Assembly (NCBI GenBank): GCA_964030475.1
Contig: CAXIPT010000001.1
Coordinates: 18,288,789 to 18,352,788, forward strand
DNA from: Tethya wilhelma
Lineage: Eukaryota; Porifera; Demospongiae; Tethyida; Tethyidae
Length of the DNA: 64,000 bases
Reading direction: 5' to 3'
Shown here: piece by piece, positions 36,182-47,859 of the stretch
Layout: each line of letters starts with the position of its first letter
How positions within the stretch are numbered: the first letter of the stretch is position 1
The notes under the pieces: model-generated
Databases searched by the model: none
What the model was told of the DNA's origin: nothing
The model's input: only the letters and a program-made list of their open reading frames with translations
Position numbers and translations under genes: made by a program

Positions 36182-39100
36182 ACATCACCATGATGCCAAG
36201 AATGAGGCAAGCACTAGTAGAGTTTGAAATGATTGAAGATGCCATCAGTTGTGTCCAGAGCTGTCAGGTACACTAACACCCCATGCATGGCTCTCCTTCA
36301 CTGTGATGGAGCTAGCTTTCTTTTCACTTGCAGCAAAACCAAGTGTACATTTTGGACAGGCCTGTGTTCTTCAACTTCTCCACCAGCCAGGAGATCACCA
36401 GGTGAAGGCTGTCTCTTATAGAGCTGTCTCTTGAACTGTACCAGTATGGTAGCCATCCCTCCCCCCCCTGCAGGTCCCCGTATGGTATTGCCCCCAACAT
36501 GCCTGGAGGGGCATTGCAGAACGTCCCTCACATGACGCAGGAGACCTCGACGGAGGGCCTCAATCACATCCTCCTCTTCACCATATTCAATCCCATGTAT
36601 CCCATCACCGTGGTGAGTGTGGTCATGTGATTGTCACATGATGCTGTTTGACGTGTCACATGACTATTGACCCCTCCCCCTGTGTTCAGGATGTGATTCG
36701 TACCATCTGCTCACCCTATGGGTTTGTTCAGAGGATAGTGGTCTTCAGGAAGAATGGCCTCCAGGTCCTTGTGGAGTATCCTCACATTTGCTAGCTGGTA
36801 GAGATTTACCTAGAGTGAAAATGGCATAATACCATAGATTGAGAATTTTTTTTGTCTACAAGCTTTACCAGTGAAAATTTAAACACAGGGAAAGTTTATT
36901 TTGTCAGCCGATCTTGTTCAAATCATCCACAGTGACAGAAATATATCTGTATGAAATTATTTTAACAAGTGAAATTAATGGTTTACCAACAATTAATTGT
37001 AGTGACAACAGTATTTAGGCTGTTCGTGTTATTACGCTGGTCAGTTGAGCTGTGTGTTGCCTCTTGACTCTAACAAGATTTGAATCCAATGCTTCTGCGC
37101 AGAGAGCCAAGCAGCAGCTGGATGGAGCAGACATCTATGCCGGCTGCTGCACTCTTAAGATTGAATATGCCAAAGTGAGTGATAGATGTATCAGGGGCTA
37201 GGAGCTGAGCTAGAATAGTCTGTATATAAATTTTTAGCAAGTTATTTTAGTCTCTCTCTCTCNAGACCACCAAGCTGAATGTCTACAAGAATGATGAGAT
37301 GACATGGGACTTCACATCCCAGGGTAAGCCCCTCACTGATTATCCAATCATGATGATGTAATGGGTGAGCATTATTTGGGATGACTGCCATGACAACAGA
37401 CACCACATGAGAGCACACACATGCACCATCCCGTGAACCCTTACTATGCATACGCATGCATGTGCATTACAAACAAACGAACAGGGGTGTTCCCATTCGT
37501 CTTCTGACCAATCAGAATGCTCAAAAGGTGGTCATGTGACTGACGTGGTCAGCGCCCCGCAACCCTCAGTGAAAGTGTGTGAATGGTGTGTTGGTATCGT
37601 ATTTGAGTCACTCTCTTAGCTAGTAATATTATTGTACCATTTGAGTAAGTATTGTGTAATGAATGATCTGTTTCCATTATGAGTTGGAGATGTTCTGATG
37701 AAAAGCTTTAGTAGTAATGATTGATAATGGATTGTCTAGTCACAAATGTCCAACTACATGTACGTTGCTGTAAAGCTACTCTTAGCTGTCTCAATCTTTT
37801 CAACAGAACATTTTCAATCTTCTGTATAATGCTGTCAGTGTGTCCAGATGGTGTATCAAGGTCAGTTCTCAGAGTCTCTCTCTCTCTCTCTCTCTCTCCC
37901 CTCTAGGTCGTCTCCTGCAGCAGAACTTCCGAGGGTCTGCCGGGGGAGGGGTCAACCCCATGCAGCCACAGCAGCAGCAGCAGCAGCAGCAACAGAGGGG
38001 CTATGCTCCTGCCAACTATGGTGGAGATGTTGGTAAGTCATCTAGCGGGAGCCTTTCCTTGCATGCTCCTCTGTGATAGTTATTGCCTGGCTCAGGCAAT
38101 TCCTACAAGTGAATTAGTGCTATTGAACCAACACACCAAGAGAGAGAGATTGACAGACACAGGCTTGAAATGATTCTCTGTATTGCAGTCACTATCACTA
38201 TTGTTTAATATGAGATTTTGTCCATGTGACAAAACTAGAGTGAACAAATGCTTTAACAACCTGCTGATGAGCTTGTTTCTAACACTGATCTTTTGCAATG
38301 CAGACTGCAATACAATAATTGTAGCTAAGCAAGTGGTGGAGCGAACCTTTCACCACTGGCACCATAGCACTCATTTCGTCATCTCCTCTCGAGGTTAACG
38401 TCGCTTAAACAGGGTTAATCATAATCCTAATGATTCTCCATCTAATGACGTTTGTTTGTGACGACCCCTTACCGTACAGGTGCCAGTCAGCAGCAGCAAC
38501 AGCAGGCTGCCTACACCAATGTGGTGGGCACCCCGGCCATGGCCGGCAGTGGCTCCGTCATCATGATCTATGGACTCACTGCTGGCAGACACAACTGTGA
38601 TCACGTCTTTAATCTACTCTGTTCCTATGGCAATGTGTTGAAGGTAAAGGGTTTCGGTTTCAATTCATATCCAGTGTTTTCAGTGCAAAACAAGCTTCTG
38701 TTTAGACCCGCTGGAGTACTGTGCAGTAGGAAATGTTTCATTGGTGCAAAGTTTCTTATAGATGTGTAAAAATGTGCCAGAAATAGATTTAAATTTTGTA
38801 CATGTGGTGTCCACTGGTATTGCTCAGTGGGGATTTTGTACATTTGATATTGTCTTATACATGTGTGTATGTGTGTGTGTTTAAAGACATTCTCTCTGAC
38901 TCCATTCTCTCTCTGACTCCCTCCATCTGTCTGCCATTCTCTCTCTGACTCCCTCCATCCTTCTCTCTGTAGGTGAAGGTGCTGCCCAATAAGCCAGGTA
39001 CTGCCATGGCTCACATGGACTCTCCCGAGGGAGCCAAGAATGCCATCCACTATCTCCATGGTCTCAAACTCCTGGGACAGGTCCTGGAGCTCAAGTAAGA

Positions 39101-39982
39101 CAGACAGAGACAGAGAGAGTCTCTCTTGGGGAGAGATAGATTCACAAACTGAAGGCCTTTTGTGTGAGTGTGTCTTGTTGTCTTTCCTCCTGTCCAGTTA
39201 TTCTCGTCACAGCTACATCGCAGACTACAGCCACGGAGGGACGCTCCAAGATGGCAGTCCTTGTTGGAAGGACTACTCCAACTCCAGAAACAACAGGTAC
39301 TGAAGTGGTAGCAGTTGTGGAAAGGTTATAGATAAAATTACACTATTTGATCTCTCCCACCCATATATATAGGTGGGATATAGTGTGGGGGGTACGCTAT
39401 TTTCCTCCAATATATATGGGAGTGATTTAGCGTAGGGGTACGCTATTTTCCTCCTAAAAGTACTGGGATTTAGTGTAAGTGCATTATTGCTCATTTTCAA
39501 AATAGCGTACCCCTACGCTAAATCCCTCCTATATATATGGGTGGGATATTTAGCGTGGGGTACGCCAAGATTTTGCCCTGCCCGCCCATATATATAGGAG
39601 GGATTTAGCGTACCCCCCACACTATATCCCATCTATATATATGGGTGGGAGAGATCAAATAGTGTAATTTTGTACAAACCCTTCACGGATTGTCTTGCTC
39701 ACCATTGCAATAGTACTGCATGGCAAAATTCTCGGATTTTTTTCGAGGATTGTGGCAAAATCGACAAGGAAAAAAAATCCCTATACAGTCAATACACCAA
39801 CTTGCTTCTTGACTTCTCACTGTCTCTGTCTTCTCTAGGTTTCTCACAGCTGAGGGGACCAGTAAGAATCGTATCGTTAACCCTGGTAAGATCCTTCACT
39901 TCTACAATGCCCCTCCCGACAGCACCACTGAGACACTGATGGAGGTATGGACACAGGAAGGGTGTGGTCACAAACCAAGTAC

Positions 39983-40028
<46 letters not shown>

Positions 40029-40140
40029 AGGTGTTCAGTAAGGTTGGTGTAAGTGGTCCCATTGGCACCAAGTTCTTCTCCCAAGGTAAGAGGGAGGTCT
40101 CTAGGTCTTTGAAGTTTCATATTTTTGAATCACATTTTAC

Positions 40141-40182
<42 letters not shown>

Positions 40183-40532
40183 CAGGCAGTGGCAGTAAGA
40201 GTGCTACTGGGCTGATGGAGTGGCCTGACATGGACTCAGCTGTCGATGCCTTCATCATGGGTAACCATCAGACCATCTTCTCACAAGGTACACCTGTAGG
40301 GTCAACTGCATGTCATCATGGTATCAGAATGTTGTTGCTGAGTCAGCAAGTAGGTGTTACGATCAAACCATTGGACTCATTACATAGTCACAACTAAAGT
40401 CAATTTGCTAGCTGTGGAATGGCGTGTGGTTCTAATTAATGCCCACCCATGTCTCCTTCCCCTGCAGGCAGCCAGGCGTACACATTCAAGATGGCCTTTT
40501 CTAACAACACCTCTCTGGAGAATGAGTCATGA
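35354..40532 (+). CDS. HNRNPL: Heterogeneous nuclear ribonucleoprotein L
   Basis: Sixteen exons join in phase: 35354-35473, 35569-35681, 36180-36267, 36334-36401, 36474-36612, 36690-36775, 37078-37174, 37266-37323, 37907-38032, 38480-38643, 38973-39094, 39198-39296, 39839-39944, 40031-40085, 40186-40287 and 40468-40532, giving 535 residues. RRM1 begins SRVIHARAVPD. RRM2 contains VEFESNASAQRAKQQLDG and GCCTLKIEYAK, near-identical in pattern to hnRNP L. A Gln-rich linker follows. RRM3 (VIMIYGLTAGRHNCDHVFN) and RRM4 (ILHFYNAPPDSTTETLMEVF) are separated by the hnRNP L-type SRNNRF segment. hnRNP L is a nuclear splicing regulator that binds CA repeats. The intron before exon 7 is U12-type. The acceptor of exon 3 is itself a CA repeat, suggesting autoregulation. 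N at 37263 abuts the exon 8 acceptor without loss of phase. Confidence 0.95.
36097..36178. repeat. (CT)n(CA)n compound repeat at hnRNP L exon 3 acceptor
   Basis: About 44 bases of CT-rich repeat are followed by 38 bases of CA (36141-36178), ending directly in the CAG acceptor of hnRNP L exon 3 at 36180. Confidence 0.95.
36776..37077 (+). other. U12-type (minor spliceosome) intron in HNRNPL
   Basis: The donor is GTATCCTC, matching the U12 5' splice consensus GTATCCTY. Near the 3' end, CTCTTGAC at 37061-37068 fits the U12 branch-site consensus TTCCTTRAC, with its branch A about 10 bases from the AAG acceptor. No normal U2 donor fits. Using this pair restores the exact hnRNP L protein sequence (VEFESN) across the junction. 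Confidence 0.8.
38735..38825. mobile_element. Decayed relative of the 1718-1927 MITE
   Basis: An hnRNP L intron segment reads GTAGGAAATGTTTCATTGGTGCAAAG and continues through GTGCCAGAAAT. It follows the order of words in the element at 1718 (GCGGGAAATTTTCGTTGGTGC, then GCGCCAG), with several CG sites replaced by TG or CA. The ends are not preserved. Confidence 0.4.
39334..39671. mobile_element. Fold-back MITE in HNRNPL intron 12
   Basis: A 338-base palindromic element. The left arm starts AAAATTACACTATTTGATCT. The right arm ends with its exact reverse complement (AGATCAAATAGTGTAATTTT). The inner arms contain repeated TAGCGTA, CCCACCCATATATAT and GGTGGGATAT blocks in both directions. No open frame. 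Target-site duplication is not obvious. Confidence 0.75.
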
Positions 40533-40762
40533 GACCACACCCCCATTTTGGTGAATTGAATTGACTGCAATATACACGTACACACTTGCACACACACATA
40601 CACACCTTGTAATTTCAAACTGAGCTAAAAATATAACAGTGCTTGTATGACTAACCATAAATAATTGTAATGGTTCAAAAAATTAGTGTCAAATTGATTG
40701 ATGCATGATTCAAACTAATGATCTTGATCAGAGAATTGATTCAAGTTGATATACTGATTGAT

Positions 40763-41399
40763 TTAGACGTCAGAGCACCCTTTGAGGTATGTCTCATCCG
40801 AGGTGCAACTGAGGGTGTCAATGCTGTCGTGGAAACACTCCCTTTCATCCTCTAGCTCAATGGAGGCGTGGTCCACCCCCTCACTGGCCCCTCCCACTGG
40901 CTGCATACACGTCACAGTGCTGTTGATGTCTACAGTGGAGAATTAAGAATAATCAATGATGTCATTGGACTTGATGTACACACGTACCTTTCAGCCATTT
41001 CTCTGTGGCTCTCACACTTCGGAAGATGCTATCCACTTCCTGTGGGAGATTAGGCAATGTCATGCATAAACATAATATTTTCCATGATTTCTTACTAATT
41101 GCTCTAACGACCAGGGGCCAACCCACACCCCACCAGCTAATTAGGGGGGCCTACTTACATACCTTGTTGAAGAACTTCCATTCTGGCATGCCAGGCTCTG
41201 TGGGCGAGCTGCTGCAGAATGGTTCAAAAGAGGCATGGTCTTCAATGGTGACCACACCCACTGACAGGAGGCTCCGTTTGAGGGAAGTGACTTGCATTGC
41301 TACAGAATGAGCCATCTTGCTGAGTCGGCGCATTCTGGCCTCGATGCTGGCTAGCATGAGGCTGTCAGGAGGCTGCAAGTAAATGGAGGAAATCATGAA

Positions 41400-41454
<55 letters not shown>

Positions 41455-41595
41455 CACAAAGAGACACAGACGAGGGACTGGAGACATGTAACCTGGTTGG
41501 TGTGTACGAACTGAATCTAATTAAACTTTAATTAAGTTTTGATATATTATTCATTACTCTCATGTGAGGATGAATAGCGCAATGTAAGTCACGTA

Positions 41596-41638
<43 letters not shown>

Positions 41639-44528
41639 ATAAGGATGATGATGCAACAGAGGAGAGCCTCAGAGGCATTCATCAACCATGGCAGCTCGTG
41701 GTTGGCTACATTCTCTACACGTGGAATGCACTAATAAACAGTTGGAGTCATTTCCAGTCTTCTCCCTCGCAATATAAGACCAGCTCACTAGCTAGGTGCA
41801 CGTGTAGCACTTCTTTCTGACAGCTAGGCAAAGATTCCTTTGTCTGACACCACAATCTTCATCAGTTTGTCCACACACATGCATTATGTATGCATTGACA
41901 GAAAATATTGTTTGCTGCTGACAATTGAAGTTAAATATTTACTGCCAGCTCAGCTGGGATGTAGAGTTATTGTCTGAAATGTTGCCATGCTTCTATGTAG
42001 CCTCAGGGAACCTGGTCCACCCAATAGCTGGTCTTAGTCTACTGGTGTGGCACAACAATGGTGTATGTCACATGCTGTGCATTCAGAAACACATGTGTAC
42101 ATGCTGGAATGTGTTACCATGGTAACCAACTACATACATCTTGGAATCACTATATACTGCATTTCAAGCGTATCTCATGCCAGGCTCAAAGTGAGAGGCT
42201 ACAAGCAAAAGGCATTACCTGAGGCTCTTCATTGGTCCATTGTTTCCTTGCTGAGCTGGGTCTCTCCCCCCCTCCTCTGCCCTCTTCCTCCGAGGGTCCA
42301 GTCACGGTGAACGTCTCATTAGTGCTGCTGCTGCTGCTCTCTGTCTTTCTAGAGCTCTTTGCTTTACTAGCAGTCGTTGGCTGGGGATCATGTGAGCTGG
42401 AGGGAGAGTCACATGATGGTTTAGAATCAGACTTCAATCCTTCTAGCGATCGTCTGCGCTGGTCTGTCTTCAGAACTTTGGGTTTTCCTCTGATTGTCTT
42501 TGATCTTGGCAGAGAGCCTCCTCCTGTTGGTGTGGGGGGCTTCTTCCCTCCTGAGGAAGAAGACACCTGGAGGTCCTTCCTCTTCACAATGGTGGTCGAT
42601 CGGTGGACTGGACTGCTCCTTGGGGACACTGCTGATGACGTGGAGACAGTCATCCTCCTAGCGGCCGGGGAAGGACTCCTTCTGGTACCACTGGCAGCTG
42701 GCGACACATCCCTAACGTGGGGAGACCTGCTGGGGGAGGGGTCAGCTGAACGAGGACGATGGACACGCTTTGGTTTGGTCTTTGCTCCCCCTCCAAAATC
42801 GATGACCCATGACGAGGTTGGATCCTTGTCCTGTCCGATGGAGTTGGAGATGGCCTGCATCCTCAGCTCATCCTTAGCGGACAGCCTCACTCCACTGGAA
42901 CGTGGAGAATGGCTACCTTCTTCTTCCACTGGCCTGGTCTGGGGGTCCAGATCTCTCAAGATCTGTGAGCCAGGTTTGACAAATTCAAACTCCCCACTTG
43001 TGGGGGTCGTCTCCTCACCCCCCTCATTCTCCCCCCACCATGAGGGCTGACCGTACAGCTTACTGGCAGAGGAGAGATGAGGGGAGTTGGAGAGCTCCAC
43101 CGACCGGCGACCATCGCTCCTGCCAGAGCCTTTCTCCGTTCCTCCTTCACTCTCAATGTCCTCCACCTGTATCCTGGCAGTGGGTGTGGCCAACACTTTA
43201 GGTTGGGTCGCCGGACTGGGTGAGGACACAAACACTTGTGTGGGTGTGGTCACAGGAGGACTAGGGGGTGGGGCAACTCCAGTCGGCAATAGAACCTGAG
43301 GGGACACCGTTACCGGGGGACTGGGGGGAGGGTAGCCATACTGTACAGGGGACTGCAACAGGGAGAGAGAAAATATCAATAGCTAGAGGTGAACAGAGTT
43401 TATGTACCTATATTACTAGTTCACTTTAAGTAACAATACTTCGGTAAACATAAATAAATGACAGCCAATTATGATCACCTGAGCTACGATGTAGGGGACA
43501 TGATGTAATGGAGACTGGACCGATGGAATTGGATACATCATTGACTGCCCGGTTGCCATGGGGATGTATTGGACCCCACCCACAAGCTGAGGACTGCCTC
43601 CAACGAGGTGAGGACTCTGAGGAGGTCCAGCCACTCCTGGTTGGAGGGGAACACCTCCAATAGCAGTGACCACTGGCGCCTGAGGAGCAGTAGGTGGGTG
43701 ATGCTGTTGCTGCGGAGATTGGGTAACCATGGTAACAGGAGCACTGGGGGGAGGGGCAGTTGTGGGTGGAGCTTGAGGTGAGGTCTGTGTGGTGACAGAG
43801 AAAGAGGGTGTTGACGAACCAGGGGGAAGGAACACCTCTTCCACACGAAACACACGGGACTTCTCTGAAATCACAGTAAACACAATGTGTCACATATAAT
43901 AAATGATATGGGAGATTTTGTACAGCTACTGTACATATGAAAGATTTCAAAGCTGTTTAATAGTGAAGCATCTTGAGGATGTCCATAAGTGCCACGGAAC
44001 ATGAACCTCCAAACAGCTCAGCATAACGTACGTAAACAATGCCACCCTCCCATGCATCCCATATACATTCATTCAGTTACCATATCCAAAGCGCAGTGAG
44101 TCTCCATGACAGAGAGTGGTGACTCCCCTCCTCACTGGCAGGTTGTTGAAGTAGGTCTGAAAGAGAGAGCGGGGGCAGCTGTGACACAGATGATCATTGG
44201 TTATTCATGACCTTGTGGGAACTTACTCCATTCACACTCCCCAGGTCTTTAACTACGAAGGCTTCTTGTTTCTCGTGCCATTCCAGCACAGCATGTCTCT
44301 CATCCACACTCTGGGACTGGAGAGCACACAATATAACATGGTGCAGTGTATATCATGAACGCCTGGACACATTCCAATCAATGCCCATCCTAAAACATTT
44401 GTGCCAAAACTTACAGCAATCACAATATTGCAGTCCTTGTGTCTTCCCACGGTCAGTTTCTCGTGCTGAGTGAGTCTCCATATCCCTCCCTCGCCACCCC
44501 ATTCACGCAGTTGCCAGCAACTACTCAT
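40763..44528 (-). CDS. CEP170-like FHA-domain protein
   Basis: Nine minus-strand exons join in phase: 44415-44528, 44227-44316, 44081-44156, 43479-43864, 42219-43352, 41638-41730, 41163-41372, 40988-41039 and 40763-40929, giving 773 residues. The N-terminal FHA domain (about 1-115) shows TVGRHKDCNIVIA, SVDERHAVLEW, VVKDLGSVNG and DSLRFGYE, the CEP170 arrangement, and should bind phosphothreonine. The middle 500 residues are Ser/Pro/Thr-rich and disordered, with many basic SP sites, as in centrosome/microtubule-binding CEP170. The C-terminal 170 residues contain helical segments and an acidic tail. A likely role is at centrioles or spindle microtubules. It could alternatively be a shorter FHA relative, since CEP170 itself is about twice as long. 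GT repeats flank exon 6; its donor lies inside one. Confidence 0.8.
41401..41452. repeat. (CA)n microsatellite
   Basis: A CA tract in a CEP170-like intron, downstream of exon 6 on the sense strand. A second tract at 41598-41637 begins exactly at the exon 6 donor. Confidence 0.9.
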
Positions 44529-44785
44529 AACGTTTGCATCGACTATAAAAAGACTAATAACGTGTTCATTTTCTGCTGATCAGGCTGTTGTTGTTTGTAT
44601 AGTCAGAACACTACCTGTTCTCCAGGAAAGGAAACTATTGATAGGGCTTCGTGCAACCAATTAGTGTATCATTACTGTGACATATGTGTGCTCAGACATA
44701 AACATAAACACAAAATTAATTAATTAATCAATTAGTTAATAGTTAATTACACCCTATATCAATAATCTGTTTCAATGTATCAGTG

Positions 44786-45895
44786 TTACTCCTCTACTAG
44801 TGGGTAGCTGGCTTGAGTGGCCAGTCCGCACATGTTGCCACTGTTCCTGGCACTGAGGAAGTACCCGTCCATCCCCCAGAGTGCCCCCCAGCTGTTCTTC
44901 ACAATGTAGTAGTCATCTCCCAGGTCGGTACCGAAGCCAACAGCCAGGACACCATGGTCGAGATGAGTTGACGAGCAGGTTGGGTCGCTGTAGATGCCAG
45001 CGTGGTAGAAGTGGAAGGTGCTCTTGCTTGCGTCCATGGCAACGGAGATTGGTCCAACGGTTTGAATTGCTTGTGTCAGTGCCAGCTCCTCTCCATGGGG
45101 GATATCAGTGTACCCACTCAGGGTGGCTCCAACATCGGCTGGCTTGAATCGGCAAGTCTCATCGTGGGCCTGGTAGGGATAGCTCTCCTCCGTGTCAATG
45201 CCTCCATTGGCCTTGATGTACTTGAAGGCCAGGTCCATCAGTCCTCCTTTGCAACCATGGTTACCGTATTTGACGGAACAGTCAACCAGGTTTTGCTCAC
45301 TGAGAGAAACCAGTGTTCCTTTTTTCAGGAAGTGTTGTCCCTCAAGGGATCCAGTGGCACTGAACGACCAGCAGGAGCCGCACTGTCCCTGGTTCTTGAC
45401 TTCAGTAACAGCTCCCTTGTCTCTCCAGTCCACAGTCTTAGCAGGAACGAAGTTGGGATCAGCTTTGAATAGGTTGTTATTGGTCACAGTGGAGTTTTGC
45501 ACCTTGTATTGGTTCAAGAGCTCATTGATCTCATGGTTTTCAAGATCTCCCAAATGATTCATTTTCAGCGTGAATCCAAACTTATCTGAGTTGGCATTGT
45601 GTGACTCAATGAACTTCTTGTTGGCCTGCCAGATGGTGTTTCGATGTAACTCCTCCAGTTCAGTCTCATAGGACTTGGAAAAAGTCTGCAAAAATGAGAG
45701 GCAATTACAAGAAGTAAAAATTACTTAGATAGCCTGGTAGGTGAGGTTAATTAGTAGTAGTACAATGGCATGTGTAGTGTAAAGAATTAGCTCAGTGCTA
45801 TATATAAAACTGACCTTCTTGAAGTCCTCCCATTCATCAGCCAAAGGCAGTGCAGTAGAGAGAGCTACTGCAGCGAGCAAGATGAGTACCTTCAT
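44786..45895 (-). CDS. Cathepsin L-like cysteine protease 1
   Basis: Two exons, 45815-45895 and 44786-45685, encode 326 residues. Exon 1 is a signal peptide ([19 protein letters not shown]) plus EWEDFKK. Exon 2 has the I29 inhibitory propeptide with an ERFNIN-like helix and a GDLENHE (GNFD-like) motif. The mature papain-family domain follows, with [11 protein letters not shown] (Gln and Cys), [11 protein letters not shown] (His) and NSWG (Asn). CGSCWSFS keeps the nucleophilic Cys, so this is a protease and not a silicatein, in which it becomes Ser. It is likely a lysosomal or secreted endopeptidase. It is the downstream-most of three tandem paralogs with identical exon structure. Confidence 0.95.
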
Positions 45896-46425
45896 TGTTG
45901 GTTAGCAGGAGCAGCTAGTGTGAGGTCGATCTGTGCTGAACAGAATGAGGTGCAGGAATGGGATGGTGCATTATGTGGAGGATGGCCCATTGCATCATGT
46001 TGTCATGGAGTGCAAGTCACACAACAGTCATGTGCCTATGAATATCTCGGTGCATTATAAATCTTATTACCACTACCCCAAGCAAGCATTCCATACTGCA
46101 TGTAGGTGTGTGTGTCCATTATGGGACACAATATCTGCTGCGTGTATAGACACAGCTGCTAGCATGCATCTAGGTACTGTGACTGCCACGCATAATGTGA
46201 CCCTAATTATCTCCAAACACGTGTGACTTGCAACCATACAATAGATTATTATAATAACGTCGAATATCATGTATAAATTATTGTTTGTGTGTGTGTGTAT
46301 TTATCCATTGTATGCATGTATAAATGATTATTGGAGTACATATCTACTGATTACATTCTCTTGTTCTTTAACAGTTCCTATTCACTTAAGAACACCTCTT
46401 CAGCTACACAGGAAGACTTCCTCCT

Positions 46426-47612
46426 CTAGTCCACCAGAGGGTAGCTGGCTTGAGTGGCAATGCCACAGGAATTCTCCTTGTTCCTTGCCATCTTGATGTA
46501 GCCATCGTTGCCCCAGCTAGTGCCCCAGCTGTTCTTCACGAGGTAGTACTCCCCATCATCAGAGCCATATCCCACGGCAAGGACACCATGGTCCAGTCTC
46601 GTGGAGGAGCACATGGGGTCATAGTACACCCCACTGTGGTAGAAGTGGAAGGTGGAGCGGCTGGCGTCGATGGCAACAGAGATTGGCCCCACCGAGGTGA
46701 TGGCATTGGTGAGAGCACTCTCATCATCCTTTGGAATGTCCGTGAACCCGTCGTCAGTGGCTCCTACATTGTCAGGTTGGAAACGGCAGGGTTCGTTGTG
46801 GGCCTGGTAGGGATAGCTCTCCTCTGTGTCAATACCTCCGTTGGCCTTGATGTACTTGAAGGCTTGGTCCATCAGTCCTCCCTGGCAACCATGGTTACCG
46901 TATGTGGTAGAACAGTCAACCAGGTTTTGCTCACTGAGAGAAACCAGTGTTCCTTTTTTCAGGAAGTGTTGTCCCTCGAGAGACCCAGTGGCACTAAAAG
47001 ACCAACAGGAGCCACACTGTCCCTGGTTCTTGATGGGGGTCACTGCTCCCTTGTCCCTCCAGTCAACGTTATCGAGAGGAACGAAGTTGGGATCAGCTCT
47101 GAAGACTTTTCGGGTGGAGTTGTTTTGACGTTCCTCCATTCTGTAACCGTTGTAGAGGCTAACAATCTCATGATTTTCAAGATCTCCCAAATGATTCATT
47201 TTCAGAGTGAATCCAAACTTGTCCGAGATGGCATTGTGTGTGTCGATGTACTTCTTGTTGGCCTGCCATATTACATGGCGATGTAGCTCCTCCAGATCAG
47301 AAGTGTACACCTTTGAGTGAGTCTGAAAAGAAGAGAGAAAAAGTGATAACAATTGTTGCAAATTAATCATGACAGCTGGTAGATTAGCAATGAATATAAT
47401 AACAACACTCATATGATCAATGAATGATAGTACAACCACGAACCAAGACTGCTTTATTTGGATGACAAAATAGTAAATATGATATTCACGGCGAGATCTC
47501 TCTGGCTCTCCCTCTCGTGCGCGCGTCTTACCTTCTTCCATTCCTCCCACTCTTTCGGGAAATCAAACGCCGAGGCCAAAGCGGCAAGACCGAGCAAAAC
47601 AAGCACCTTCAT
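46426..47612 (-). CDS. Cathepsin L-like cysteine protease 2
   Basis: Exons 47532-47612 and 46426-47322 encode 325 residues. The signal-peptide exon ([16 protein letters not shown], then EWEEWKK) splices in phase 0 to the propeptide, as in its neighbours. Catalytic Gln, Cys (CGSCWSFS), His ([11 protein letters not shown]) and Asn (KNSWGTSWG) are all present. Long blocks are nearly identical to copy 1, such as the segment from [15 protein letters not shown] to [11 protein letters not shown], which points to recent duplication or gene conversion. The role is lysosomal or secreted proteolysis. Confidence 0.95.
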
Positions 47613-47859
47613 TGCTGTCAACAACCGACGAACAAGATATCAAATGTGTTGTAGAAAACAATTTTTGCGCTATGTATACAATTACACAACCACAGAAGTG
47701 CAATCATGTGATTTTATTGAGTCTCATTCCAATTCCAATTCCGCATAGACAGGAATTCAGCGCTGCATGCAAATTCTTCAACAAAATTAACAATAACAAT
47801 AATTATTATTGTTTAAATACAAAATTAATAATACTTCTCAAAGTCAAAAATACTCTGCT

